In this document: positions 9,501 through 20,359 of the stretch, in pieces
Layout: each line of letters starts with the position of its first letter
Position numbering within the stretch: the first letter of the stretch is position 1
Assembly: GCA_002633025.1 (NCBI GenBank)
Contig: NMRB01001676.1
Coordinates: forward strand, 60,796-124,795
Origin: Notospermus geniculatus
Taxonomy: Eukaryota; Nemertea; Pilidiophora; Heteronemertea; Lineidae
Length of the DNA: 64,000 nucleotides
Direction: 5' to 3'
Notes under the pieces: generated by a model
What the model was told of the DNA's origin: nothing
Database searches by the model: none
What the model saw: only the letters and a program-made list of their open reading frames with translations
Program-made: the position numbers and the translations under genes

Positions 9501-12500
9501 AACCGCTTAATCAATGAAGTGTTCACAAACCCAGAGGCTGTGATGGCTAAGCTGGTGCTGAACATTTACCATGGAAAATTACAGGTGAGTAGTATCATAG
9601 TGTTACCACCCCTGTTTTTAGGTCACCCTTAGAATTTACTGTTGTTATCACATTGAAAGGTTCCATTATCATAGATATCAAAATAGAAATAATGAATTTA
9701 TGACTGAAGATTTGGTTTCCTCCTCTCCTTTGGCATTTGAATCACTGACAAGTTGCTGTACTCTATACATGCGCAGACTTAGCAGCAATGCATTATCTTA
9801 TGACTGGCCAATTATGTGGTGGCAAGATTTTTAAAAAAAGGTTAAAAGTTTGGGTTTATAGTCTGATATCAATTACGGTAGAGGTTCTCATCTGACTTTA
9901 CACTTAAACAAACCCCTGTTTGTCCTGAACCTGGGATCCTCTGACCGCTAGTCGTCGACCCGAACAACTACTACACCATCGTGGCTCCCCATGTTGGCTC
10001 GGTATGATGGAGCAGGTTTTTTCAGGAGACTCCATATTGCTCCTGGATTCCTAATGCTGTGAGAATTTATTATTTTCAGGAACATATCAATAGAATATTA
10101 TCAGATAGGAATGACTCAGAGAAATATCTGAAAAATCTATTCAGCCTTTACTCCAAAACTACCAAGCTATCAAATGATTTGTCTGGATTCCAAATGGGTA
10201 CTGATTCAACATTCCTCCCCAAACTGACAAAGAATATCTTCAGCAAATATTTAGAGTCGTATATCAGGTATGTAATATATCTTCAGAAGTTCTGATTGCC
10301 TGGCTTTATGTTGGGCAAAAAAAAGATCACAATTTCACACCATTCTCAACGTAAAAAGATGTTGAAATTGGAATTCCTCATAATGAGAAATGTACTTTTG
10401 GATGTTCCTGTCACAGTTTCAATGGGATATTGGATGTCACTTGACCAGGTCGTAACAAAATCAGGTTTGCAACTAAATTTGTAAATGTGTCCTTTCTTTG
10501 CTTACAGTGCTGAAACCAAATTCCTGAAGGAGAAATCTGCACATATTTTGGGTCGTTACTATGAACAGAAGAACCACCAGAAGAAAATGAATCCCACTGG
10601 AGGGTAAGTCTGTTGTTTGACATTGCAAACCTTGGTATTCATGCTGAAAACTTCACATTCCTCAACTCAAAGAGTGTCCTGTCATTGTGTATATATGCAA
10701 GTGAGGATAGGCTTTAGGACTTACCATAGACTATGAGGAAGTTATTCCTTCTTAGCAACGATTTGATTTTTCACTTTCTTGTGTAAGGATCCTGGACCTA
10801 GCTCGAGACATCCAAGCCAAAATCGGCACCAAAGCCAACCTAAACTTCGGGCCTGCAATAGAGGATTATGGTGGTGAAACATTCCTCTCCCAGGAGGTTG
10901 CGATCAACTTGTTACAGGAGTGTAAGATGGCCTTCAAAAGATGTCAAGTGGTAAGAACTTCAAAATTTGATTCATTCNGAGCAGGTTTTTTCAGGGGACT
11001 CCATATTGCTCCTGCAGCCCTAATGCTGTGAGAATTTATTATTTTCAGGAACATATCAATAGAATATTATCAGATAGGAATGACTCGGAGAAATATCTGA
11101 AAAATCTATTCAGCCTTTACTCCAAAACTACCAAGCTATCAAATGATTTGTCTGGATTCCAAATGGGTACTGATTCAACATTCCTCCCCAAACTGACAAA
11201 GAATATCTTCAGCAAATATTTAGAGTCGTATATCAGGTATGTAATATATCTTCAGGAGTTCTGATTGCCTGGCTTATGTTGGGCAAAAAAGATCACAATT
11301 TCACACCATTCTCAACGTAAAAAGATGTCGAAATTAGAATTCCGCATAATGAGAAATGTACTTTTGGATGTTCCTGTCACAGTTTCAGTGGGATATTGGA
11401 TGTCACTTGACCAGGTTGTAACAAAATGTGCCTTGCAACTAAATTTGTAAATGTGTCCTTTCTTTGCTTACAGTGCTGAAACCAAATTCCTGAAGGAGAA
11501 ATCTGCATATATTTTGGGTCGTTACTATGAACAGAAGAACCACCAGAAGAAAATGAATCCCACTGGAGGGTAAGTCTGTTGTTTGACATTGCAAACCTTG
11601 GTATTCATGCTGAAAACTTCACATTCCTCAACTCAAAGAGTGTCCTGTCATTGTGTATATATGCAAGTGAGGATAGGCTTTAGGACTTACCATAGACTAT
11701 GAGGAAGTTATTCCTTCTTAGCAACGATTTGATTTTTCACTTTCTTGTGTAAGGATCCTGGACCTAGCTCGAGACATCCAAGCCAAAATCGGCACCAAAG
11801 CCAACCTAAACTTCGGGCCTGCAATAGAGGATTATGGTGGTGAAACATTCCTCTCCCAGGAGGTTGCGATCAACTTGTTACAGGAGTGTAAGATGGCCTT
11901 CAAAAGATGTCAAGTGGTAAGAACTTCAAAATTTGATTCATTCGTGTATTAAAACTCACTAACTTGAACTATACTCCTTAGGGAAAAAAGGTGTTTGGAC
12001 AATAAGTTGCCAGGTGTGTTGTACCCGCAGGAAAATCACGTGTATAGACAATTCTCGAACCAGCAGATTTGCACAATTCCACCGAAATCGCAACCACAAC
12101 CTCGATCTGAAACCGGGTGATGTGACGCAGTCCATGATTCAGCAACGATTGACTCTGACGCAACATCTTTGAAGTCACTGTCGTGGGTTGTCTGCGTCAC
12201 GTCATTCAGCTTCAGATCGAGGTTGTGGTTGGGATTTCGGCGAAAGTGCGCAGATCTTGGTCGTTAACGTCAATTTGAGAATGGTCTATTTCGGAGGCTG
12301 AATTTCAAAAATTCAACGGAAGATCTGCTTAGTAGACTTTGTCAGATCCACCCTATGTCTCTTTCAGCTGTCTAGTCAGTCGGACCTGCCCACACATGCG
12401 ATGATGATCTATGATATCCTTGTTCAGTATCTATGTCAAGAACACATTGACTATGCCTTAGAATTAGGCTTACAAGGTACGTCTCCACCATTCATTCTAC

Positions 12501-15500
12501 TGGGTTAACAGGTTTCAAATCAAGGGGTGTCTTCCCATTTCGCCCTTTCCCAATTCGCCCCCTAATGGTTATTGGTTAGGGTTAGCTACCACTATTTAAT
12601 GGATTTACTGTTAGGGGGCGAATGACAGCGGAGGATAAAATCAGAAAAATGCCAGAAGCAGTATGGACGTAGAGAACTTCCAAAACTTTCATTTCACGAA
12701 CTACATGTAACTTGTTTACGATCACCACTCTGTTTTGAATAAAATAACTTTGATCAGTGAAAATACCTGGAAAGTGCACTGCTTAACCATTAAGCTGATG
12801 ACGTCATCGCTCACGGAGGAAAACATCTTGGTAGTCATCATGCATTCATCCTCACTTCAGGTATACCACCTGCTGACCCGAAAGTCGAGCCCAAAGTCTA
12901 TTTCTATGATGTAGTTGGACAAGCGAACACCATGTTTCATCTGTTTGAGAAGCAGTTCAGTAACTCTCTCATTCCTCTAGTCAGGTTAGTCTATTGTCTA
13001 ATTTGTCTCACCTTGTCCCTATAGACAAGTCCCTATGGAAAAGTCTTTTCTGGATCTTTGACTAGAAAGTGACTGAGGGGGTCGAAAATTTGCGAGAATT
13101 GGAGACGATGTTTCCTTGTATATCATTTTGTGTGTCGTTCTTTGTGCTTTATGTTGGATATTTGTCCCTAAAGACAATTTTCAAATTGACGTAAACGAGA
13201 AAGATCTGCGCACTTCCGCCGAAATCGCAACCATAACCTCGATCTGAAACTGAGTCAATGATGTGACGCAGAGAACTCCATGACAGTGACATCGACAACG
13301 TTGTGTCAGAGTCGACCATTGCTGAATCATGGGTTGCGTCACATCAGCTGGTTTCAGATCGAGGTTATTGCGATTTTGGCAGAAGTGCACAGATCTGCGA
13401 ATTCGAGAATCATCGTAGGACTACTGGGACTTCAGCTGAAGATCTGCTACATGTTCCTTCTTATCCCACTCCCTGTGTTCCTTCTTAGAGCAGTTGTGAC
13501 ATTAGCTGAATCATGTTTCAGTTCCTCACCCAAACACAGTGAGTGCCTCCAGAAGAAACGAGACTTAATGGAGCTGATGGAGAACAAGATGGACACTGGT
13601 CTTGACAGGTAGGCATTTTATATTTGTGACCCTCTACCACAAAACCAGTCGGAAGTTGCACAGAAAATGAGCCTTAACATACTGAGATAACACCAGGAGA
13701 TAAAGAAAGAAATAGAATCACTCACTCAGACTTCCCAATATAGACAGACAATGGTGAAATCGACAGATAATTCGGTCCCAACCTGCCAACCTCAGAGCAA
13801 CTTCCTACTTGTTTGTGATGGAGGGTCACATTTAGAAATGTGATTCCAGTTTCTAGGGACATCTAGATTCCTGAAAACTTTTCAGATTTTCCCACTTTTC
13901 GAAGTCTTTTCCAGTCTGTAATCCTTCACTTTCAACATTGTTTTCCTAGGTCATTAAATACCTCCATAGGCTGGGTCAGACATGTCCTCAATAGTGAACA
14001 AAAGAAGACTGACTTCAAACCAGATGAGGATGTACCAATGCAGATGTTCTCACCGGTTAGTATTGGTACATGTAGTAGTCAATGAAAAGAATTCACTTAC
14101 ATGTATTTCCCCCATGTTTTCCTGGAGCTGATATAATGCCATACTTTTGGAAATCATATCCAGGACCGATAGGCCTTAGATGTATACAACCACGTTTAAG
14201 CCTTCTTCGAGCATAATACTCAGAAGATTTGATGAAAAAATTCACAGTGTATGGCTGGCACAAGTGATCTGCGCTCAGCAAATTCGTGAACTGTCCATTT
14301 GAGCATTTTGTATCCTTTCTTTCAGCCTTGCCGCACTGTTGTCAAGTATGTAAGCAGTCAGCTGGAATCCATCCGGGATGCCCTGGATGGTAAAAATGTG
14401 GAAGCTGTACTGACGGAGTTTGGAACACGATTTCACCGGGTGATTTATGAACATTTGCAGAAGTATGAATTCAACTCTATGGGTAAGTTTTATAAAATAT
14501 GGGTTAGTTCTTTAAGATATGGGTAAGTTCTGTAAAATATGGGATGTTTCTTTAACATATGGGTAAGTTCTGTCACGTTTACTGACTGTATGGATATTTT
14601 CTTCATTCTAGGTGCTATGTTGGCGATTTGTGATGTGAATGAATACAGAAAGTGCGTACAAGAGTTCAAGGTGCCTCTGGTCACTCAGTTGTTCAACACA
14701 CTCCATGCCCTGTGCAATCTCCTTGTTGTGGTACCAGACAACCTCAAGCAAGTCTGCACTGGAGAGCAATTGGTAAGAAAGAACCTCGAACACTCAAATG
14801 GTTCAACATATGTGACTGGTCACCACAAAACAAGTACTATAAGTCGCTCTGAAGTTGGCAGGTTGAGACTAACGTTTTGTCAATTTCAGTCGGCCTAGGC
14901 TTACTGTCAGTCTTTTGTAAAATCTGAGTGATTACATTTCTTCCTTTATCACCTGGAGTTATTTTGGTTCATCCTGGTTCACAAATGAACTTAAAACTTA
15001 AAACCTGATTTGATGTGACGGGTCACATATACTTGCAATCGTATGTGCCTCATCAGTTGAGGTGTAGAGTTCTTATTTCCATCTCTGGAGTCACTTTTAT
15101 ATTGGCTTTGTTGGTGACTAGTGTCAATATCAATTTGATCCTATCAGCAAGATTTACCAAGTTAGAGCAGCCTGTTGTGAACTCCCAAGTTTTCATGCTT
15201 TCATATCATAACATATCTATCACCTGGAGTTATTTTGGTTCATCCTGGTTCACAAATGAACTTAAAACTTAAAACCTGATTTGATGTGACGGGTCACATA
15301 TACTTGCAATCGTATGTGCCTCATCAGTTGAGGTGTAGAGTTCTTATTTCCATCTCTGGAGTCACTTTTATATTGGCTTTGTTAGTGACTAGTGTCAATA
15401 TCAATTTGATCCTATCAGCAAGATTTACCAAGTTAGAGCAGCCTGTTGTGAACTCCCAAGTTTTCATGCTTTCATATCATAACATATCTATAAATGTGGT

Positions 15501-15615
15501 GTTATCATCTTAATAAATTATTTTCCAGGCTGGGTTAGACAAAGCAGCACTCCAGTCATTCGTTCAACTCCGAGCAGATTACAAGACTGCAAAGCTTGCC
15601 AATCATTTCAAGTAA
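6521..15615 (+). CDS. EXOC5: Exocyst complex component 5 (SEC10), 16 exons
   Basis: Subunit of the octameric exocyst that tethers secretory vesicles to the plasma membrane. Coding exons: 6521-6544, 7781-8023, 8406-8671, 8869-9007, 9212-9256, 9444-9584, 10080-10267, 10508-10603, 10788-10950, 12368-12476, 12861-12984, 13522-13608, 13950-14055, 14326-14482, 14612-14772 and 15529-15615 (TAA). All junctions are GT-AG and in phase, giving 711 residues (human 708). Landmarks: EPFDADDFVERIAWRT near the N-terminus, YVATKVVYLGDQLEGVNIPR, a helical Sec10 core, and C-terminal SFVQLRADYKTAKLANHFK. Exons 7-9 recur at 11049-11236, 11474-11569 and 11754-11916 beyond an N at 10978. I regard the second set as an alternative haplotype. 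The introns hold many MITEs. Confidence 0.95.
6727..7392. mobile_element. Large fold-back element in EXOC5 intron 1
   Basis: The left arm begins ATAGGCCTTATCGCACCTAG and the right arm ends with its reverse complement at 7392. The arms pair imperfectly over roughly 250-280 bp each, including GGCCAATAAAAG, AACTAACTAGCT and ATCGATGG-type blocks. No transposase frame is present. The middle is short and unpaired. Confidence 0.65.
7457..7673. mobile_element. GGCCTAGGCC low-complexity palindromes and a small inverted repeat
   Basis: Positions 7465-7525 are overlapping palindromes of TAGGCCTA and TACCGGTA. Positions 7557-7673 form a separate element with ends TTTAGAATCCCCG and CGGGGATTCTAAA and about 90 bp between them. 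Both lie in EXOC5 intron 1. Confidence 0.5.
8132..8318. mobile_element. MITE with TGTGACCC ends in EXOC5 intron 2
   Basis: The termini TGTGACCCGTGCCAGCAAAA and its reverse complement pair over about 35 bp (continuing ATGAGTCGGAATGCGC). The element is 187 bp and non-coding. Its ends resemble those of the 13625-13830 family, but the interior differs. Confidence 0.6.
9905..9990 (-). repeat. tRNA-like SINE fragment in EXOC5 intron 6
   Basis: On the minus strand the sequence reads GAGCCACGATGGTGTAGTAG, containing an A-box-like TGGTGTAGTAG. About 35 bases later comes CCCAGGTTCAGGAC, an imperfect B box. That spacing is typical of tRNA-derived SINEs. No poly-A or microsatellite tail is obvious. Confidence 0.35.
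10979..11943 (+). repeat. Second copy of EXOC5 exons 7-9 (probable alternative haplotype)
   Basis: This block repeats 10010-10977 almost exactly, starting immediately after a single N at 10978. The exon copies are 11049-11236, 11474-11569 and 11754-11916, with the same lengths as the first set. In exon 8 the only amino-acid change I saw is His to Tyr (CAT versus TAT). The block is 447 coding bases (149 codons) and in phase, so using both would lengthen the protein. The single-N join and near identity favour an assembly artefact. Confidence 0.85.
12043..12290. mobile_element. TATAGACC-type MITE, copy 1 (EXOC5 intron 9)
   Basis: The ends are TATAGACAATTCTCGAA and TTGAGAATGGTCTAT. Inner paired blocks include CAACCACAACCTCGATCTGA and its complement, and GCGCAGATCT-like segments. 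Related copies lie at about 13171-13413, 52283-52529, 54882-55139 and 58960-59207. It is palindromic and non-coding. Confidence 0.65.
13171..13413. mobile_element. TATAGACC-type MITE, copy 2 (EXOC5 intron 11)
   Basis: It shares AGATCTGCGCACTTCCGCCG and CCTCGATCTGAAACTG with the other copies and is palindromic around about 13300. The terminal bases are eroded. Confidence 0.6.
13625..13830. mobile_element. TGTGACCCTCC-type MITE (EXOC5 intron 12)
   Basis: The ends are TGTGACCCTCTACCACAAAA and TTTGTGATGGAGGGTCACA. Relatives lie at about 14811-15028 (EXOC5 intron 15), 15843-16048 (3' of EXOC5) and 33077-33269 (NARS1 intron 5). All share AGTCGGAAGT-like or CAACCTGCCAA interiors. Confidence 0.65.
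14950..15491. repeat. Tandem duplication of a 271-bp unit in EXOC5 intron 15
   Basis: Two head-to-tail copies, 14950-15220 and 15221-15491, are nearly identical (for example TTGGTGACTAG versus TTAGTGACTAG). No N separates them, so unlike the larger duplications this could be real. Each copy includes part of a TGTGACC-type MITE. Open frames inside are repeat shadows. Confidence 0.8.
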
Positions 15616-16504
15616 CTCCTGCAGATTAGTTATGTTATTATCCGAACAATTCCCTGCTGTTGAAAGTGGATGACATTTGGACATTTACTACATCTATGTA
15701 TACTGTACATTGGACGATAAGCCTAGATTTGAAGGGGGTCGAATGACATGTTGATACCTCAATATCATTACTGTCTGTCAGGGCCAAAGTGGGGGAGCCA
15801 GTCAGTTCCACTGTTATTCATCATTGGGTAATGATCAAATTTTTGACTTTCCACAGCCAAACCAGGCAAATGTCGTGCAGAAGGTGAGCCTAAACGAACT
15901 AAGGTGATACCAGGAGAGAATGGAAGAAATAGATCGTTTCAGATACATGTATCATACTAGACAGACAATAGTGAAACTGACAAACATTTTGGTCTTAACC
16001 TGCCAAGCAAAAAGCGACATGTGCCTGGTTTTGCTGTGGAAGGTCACATTTTATGAGACTGGTGCCTTATCCTACTTCATTGGTTAGGGTGAGGGTTATT
16101 CCCAAGTTGTCTAAGATGCAATTATCCATGCTTATCAGTCAAATTAGGCTGGTTCAACTTTGCCAAACGGAAAAAAAATCGTTGTGGGGATAGGGATCAA
16201 CCAGTGCATATTGCTATGTGAAATAGCCGCGATAAGTATATTAGTGGGGAAAACCATGTTTATACATGTGTACAAGTGCATGTATCATGAAATGTTAGAT
16301 CTATACCTTGGTTGCTTCAATTTTGTATTCAGTTATGAATAGTCTTGTACTCAGTAATATATGGTAATGAAAAAGAAGTTTTATGTACACATTCCTATTT
16401 GTTATTTGTTCTGTAATGTTTGCATTCGAAAGCCTTTGACAAGCAAATTTCCCAGGGCAAATTTAGCCAAACTGAGATGAAATGGAGTGGAGCTTCTCTG
16501 ACAA
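15616..16504. other. EXOC5 3' flank with a TGTGACC-type MITE
   Basis: No canonical AATAAA was found soon after the EXOC5 stop. A MITE related to 13625-13830 occupies 15843-16048 (ends near TTTCCACAGC and GCTGTGGAAGGTCACA). I see nothing else supportable here. Confidence 0.5.
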
Positions 16505-16741
16505 ATGCTAGGGTTGGTTGCAGGATCAAAATCAAGATCTCCAATGACGTCCAAATTGACCTTGAATCACCCAAACTCCGCCCTGTTTGACAGTACGTTC
16601 GATATTCGTCAGGTCCCAATCAGGGAAGAGGAATATGACCAGGAGGACGAACCGCAGCTGCGTGCTGTCCTTGCGTTGTTGGTTGTGATGCTACTGTACC
16701 ATCAACTTGCTGACAAGCAACGAATAGTTGGCGGTCAATAG
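16505..16741 (+). CDS. Hypothetical open frame, 78 residues
   Basis: An ATG-started frame encodes a polar part (TSKLTLNHPNSALFD..., then REEEYDQEDEP). A hydrophobic segment follows (LRAVLALLVVMLLYHQL), then a short tail ending VGGQ. Third codon positions look coding-like. A possible splice acceptor (GGTTGCAG, ending at 16523) could make it a terminal exon instead of a single-exon gene. I recognise no family and see no TATA or poly(A) signal. It may be chance. Confidence 0.25.
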   Translation: MLGLVAGSKSRSPMTSKLTLNHPNSALFDSTFDIRQVPIREEEYDQEDEPQLRAVLALLVVMLLYHQLADKQRIVGGQ

Positions 16742-16887
16742 AAAACCCATTTTTCACCGTACCGGTACTTAAAGTTCTGAGAGAATGGCAGCGCTGACCA
16801 ACTGGGGTCTTATACAGAAACTAGATGTGGCAATTCTTCAGCTGATAAGACGATATCGATTCAGCTTGCTTTCCACGTGAAAGGACT

Positions 16888-17053
16888 CAGGGCCGTATTT
16901 AAGGGGGGCGAGCGGGGCAGTTGCCCCCTTGAGCCAACTAAAAAACGTGATTTTCATGCGGATTTTGGGCAAAAAACGGCCAAAAGAGGTCTTCTGCCCC
17001 CCCCCCCGTGAGAGGCTCCTGCCCCCTGGACCAAAAAGTTAAATATGGCCCTG
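16888..17053. mobile_element. hAT-like MITE with 5-bp target duplication GGACT
   Basis: The ends are CAGGGCCGTATTTAA and TTAAATATGGCCCTG. The flanks GGACT (16883-16887) and GGACT (17054-17058) are identical. The interior is rich in G and C runs and non-coding. Confidence 0.7.
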
Positions 17054-17151
17054 GGACTCCACCCTTTTATACACTTGCAGAACTACCACACCATGTGCTG
17101 CCATCTTTTTTAGCAAACGTCTCGCATGAAGAAACGGATGTAGCACACTAT

Positions 17152-17422
17152 CAGGCCCGGATCCAGGGGGGGGCACATGGGGCATGTGCCCCCCCTATTT
17201 TTTGAGGGGCAATGATTTTTTTACTGAATTTTTTGAAAATCGTCTATTATTTCATGTCTAAGATGCTGGGAAATCGCATCTCAGAGCTTTGATTTTTTCA
17301 AATTTTCCCGGGGGAGGCCCCCCGGACCCCCCTTCGTGTGCGCGGACCTGCCGTAAGTGCCAACTGAGGGCTTGCCCTCAGGGTTGTGCCCCCCGTATTT
17401 CTAAACCCTGGATCCGGCCCTG
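17152..17422. mobile_element. hAT-like MITE with 5-bp target duplication ACTAT
   Basis: The ends are CAGGCCCGGATCCAGGG and CCCTGGATCCGGCCCTG. The flanks ACTAT at 17147-17151 and 17423-17427 are identical. The interior is similar to the broken copy at 3364-3545. Confidence 0.75.
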
Positions 17423-17430
17423 ACTATGAC

Positions 17431-17463
17431 CATGGAGGTATAAAATAATTTTATACCTCCATG
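17431..17463. repeat. Perfect 33-bp hairpin
   Basis: The 16-base arm CATGGAGGTATAAAAT is followed by one base and its exact reverse complement. It begins three bases after the target duplication of the preceding MITE. Confidence 0.7.
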
Positions 17464-17679
17464 CTATGACGTAGACGCCAGGAGTTTGTTGTAGCCGAGA
17501 GCACTAGTAGGAGGTTGGGATGTTGCCATCATGTTGAAACGTATCCTTGAACGAATGAGTATCGGGTCTGCGTAGTTCCCAACTACATACATGTAGGCCT
17601 CACTGAGTGAGCTTCCCGTCGGGTACCAAGTGTCACGGCCTTCGGGCGGTCGTTTTCGCGTTAACCCGCCACAAAAAAT

Positions 17680-17846
17680 CCATAGGGACTTGACGCGTAT
17701 TGGTTGGGNAAAAATCATTGATTGATTGATCAATGATTTTTCTCCTAGGGGTGTCTTACGCCGGGCGGGGCAAACGCGGGGGGGGGCCCAAATATTATAT
17801 ATATCTTACCTTTCCTTTACCCAACCAATACGCGTCAAGTCCCTAT
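17680..17846. repeat. Inverted repeat spanning an N
   Basis: CATAGGGACTTGACGCGTAT at 17680 returns as its reverse complement ending at 17846. Just after the N at 17709 is a second palindrome (AAAAATCATTGATTGATTGA...). This could be an element or an assembly join of opposite-strand reads. Confidence 0.5.
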
Positions 17847-18663
17847 GAAAAAATCGGCCTACGTTCTTATTATAAAGATAACAACGAAGCTGATTTCTGT
17901 GTGTTAACAACTCGACCTTGATGCTTTGAAGATAATGACGGTATCACGACTTCATTGTTTACATTCAATGTCTGTAAACATGGATGTTTGCATTGTTATT
18001 TTGGATATATGGGACATGCCAACCCAAAAATGACTACTTTTGCAATCAACAGAATTTCTAGAGAGGCATGCCACCAACAAATTACTGATAAAACAAAGAA
18101 CGCCTGGACAGAAAACAAACAAAATGTAAATAAACAATGAATTTCGTGGCCCGCGAAAATACCCGTGATACATTATCTTTAAGACAAAAGATATGAAACC
18201 AAGATGAGGGACGAAATGCAGAGGTATGGACTGTCGCTACTGGCCAGACGACGGCCTGGTGCTACTGGCGTGTAACGTTGGAAATCAATGTCTTTTTGAT
18301 TTATTTTTTTCGTAAAACTGTAACCAAACTCTTGCGTTCTCTCCGACCTTTCGAAAAAAACCAAGGTGCGCTCTGCGTTGAACTGATATTTGTTTGCCGT
18401 GGTGGAAAAAAATGTATCGAGTAATTGTTTCCAAAGACGTTTCAGGTAATTAGCTAAGAAAATACATTGCCTCCGCATCTCCCAGCGAGGTGGAGTAAGG
18501 CATCGTGGCTGTGAACTGGCGCCCAAGGGGTATGTGCAGTCACACAATAGCCTACATTGGATAGATTCATGTGATCACAAAACCAAGATGAAGAAAGTTG
18601 AAGCTTCAGAAACCAAAGAAAGAGAGAGTGCAAAAGTCGACACACAATGATATAGGAAGTCAA

Positions 18664-18806
18664 CTTCCAAAATTTCGCAAATTTTCGACCCCAACCGGGG
18701 TCTTCCTCGGGCACTTTTAAGTATGGAGTCTTTTCTGGAGTACCGTACTGAAAAGTGCCTGAGGAAGACCTCGCTTGGGGTCGAAAATGTGCGAAATTTT
18801 GGAAGA
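18664..18806. mobile_element. Palindromic MITE (CTTCCAAAATTTCGCA ends)
   Basis: The arms pair from CTTCCAAAATTTCGCAAATT to the reverse complement ending at 18806 and include a GACCCCAACCGGGGTCTTCC-type core. Partial relatives lie at about 34015-34125 in NARS1 intron 7 and about 13040-13105 in EXOC5 intron 11. Confidence 0.6.
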
Positions 18807-19500
18807 ATTCAGAAAGCATGTCATGCACGCTGAACTCCGGAATTACAGCCTCTTGCACGAAAGCATCAGCGGTTTCCAAACGGGTTAACGGCAGTAATAG
18901 CCATTGCCATGACTAAGTTATATTAATCTTAAAATATCAAGGGAGTAATAAAATATGATAAATCCATAGTTCTTCCTCGATCTGGTCATTCATCGCTATA
19001 CAAGGCTACGGTACGTGTATGGTTGATTCCATTGGAATTGCCGTTATAGCTTGTCTGCTGCATGTATTTCGGTTGAAATTGTTCGAGGGAGACGCTGTTG
19101 TTTAGCATGTTTAGTATATTTTCATTGTTGTGAACACCCTCAGGTTAAGGCGGGGGGCTACTATGCCGACTTTATTAATTGACGCTCTTTGAAAACAAGC
19201 GTCCTAACATATTCATGACAAAAAGAAACTAATTGATTTCAACAAAATGTTTTAGCTAAAACCTTCATGCTCCCGTTCTGGGCATAACAAATTGTCGAAA
19301 TTTGAGTTTTGAAACAATTTTGCAGACTTGGGATGCGACACATCAGTTTCCCACATAGTCTGTAACATACAGGCCTGATACCTGCAGGTCCTAACGATCC
19401 GTTTTTTACGAATTAAGTACTTTCCATTTAATTGGCATAAACTATTTAATGCCAAAAAAGACTCGATTTACAGTTTTTGAAATATCTCATATTTCCGACC
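18807..19500. other. Spacer with no recognised feature
   Basis: AT-rich sequence without splice-bounded frames, clear repeats or RNA genes that I can support. Confidence 0.5.
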
Positions 19501-20053
19501 AACTTTTCAAAAAAGGCGATCGTGTTGCACTAGAATGCACATATGGCAATAACATCCAAAAGAAATTTTTCAAATATACGACAGCATCTTGGTTTAGCAT
19601 TAAACCCCCTTTGGAATCGCTCCAGTGATAATGTAGCGAACTGGCACTGTAAATACATAAATGCTCTGCTAAAGTCGTTTCATATACCAAAATTAAATTC
19701 AAGTTTCTGTTTTATACCACGCCGACCTCTTGACCCCGTCTGCATATCATTATTCCACGGAATTGCCGATCTGTCCCGAATGATTCCGAGCAAAATGGGA
19801 ATTATTGTGAATGCTTTCGCCTAGATACGTCATCTTTATCGTCGCTATCGAACAGTAGCGATGATTTCAACCAATGGAAACGTTTGTTTTTGTTTACATC
19901 TTGCACGTGGGCATAAGAAATGCGACGGACATTGGATTTCAAAGGTTGCTGCAACCAGCGTCATTTGGGCGATTTTCAGATTGACTCCGCTATATGGAAG
20001 AGAGAGACAGGCGTCTTCAACAGAATGAACATTTTCAGTTACCCCCGTTTAAT

Positions 20054-20359
20054 TCAGCGGGAGGGCCTTTGTTGATTTACGAGACAGTCGATCTGGTTGA
20101 TGGTAAAATGGGAGCCATCACTGTCTATCTTGGCCACGCTACTTGCTGTACCTTGAAATAGCCAATGTGTGGATCTTTTTGCCGTCATAATCAAATTGAC
20201 AGCATTTTGCTTTGGCACAAAGCCCCTTTGAAATCGCTCCAGTGATACTGTAGCGTAACTGGCACTGTAAATAAATGCTCTGCTAAAGTCGTTCCATATA
20301 ACAGAATGAAGTTCAGGTTTCCGTTTTATGCCACGCCGACCTCTTGACCCCCTCTGCAT
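20054..20359 (-). other. Conserved open frame of about 100 residues, one of five array copies
   Basis: Array units carry an open frame starting ATGCAGAGGGGGTCAAGAGG and ending ...QQRPSR stop. It is 101 residues here and 100 in the copies at 20682-20984 (-), 21302-21604 (-), 21745-22047 (+) and 22321-22623 (+). A 3-base length difference preserves the frame. The ATG lies upstream of the TATA-like ATAAAAC, so a transcript from that TATA would lack the start. A later in-frame Met (MTAKRSKHWLF) would leave about 41 residues. No domain is recognised. The opposite strand is also partly open, so conservation may only reflect recent duplication. Confidence 0.3.

Noticed and set aside
15015-15513. Two near-identical frames of 85 and 75 codons
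   Set aside because: They are shadows of the 271-bp tandem duplication in an EXOC5 intron.
18179-18879. Two long minus-strand frames
   Set aside because: They overlap a palindromic MITE and have no splice-supported extension or recognisable domain.
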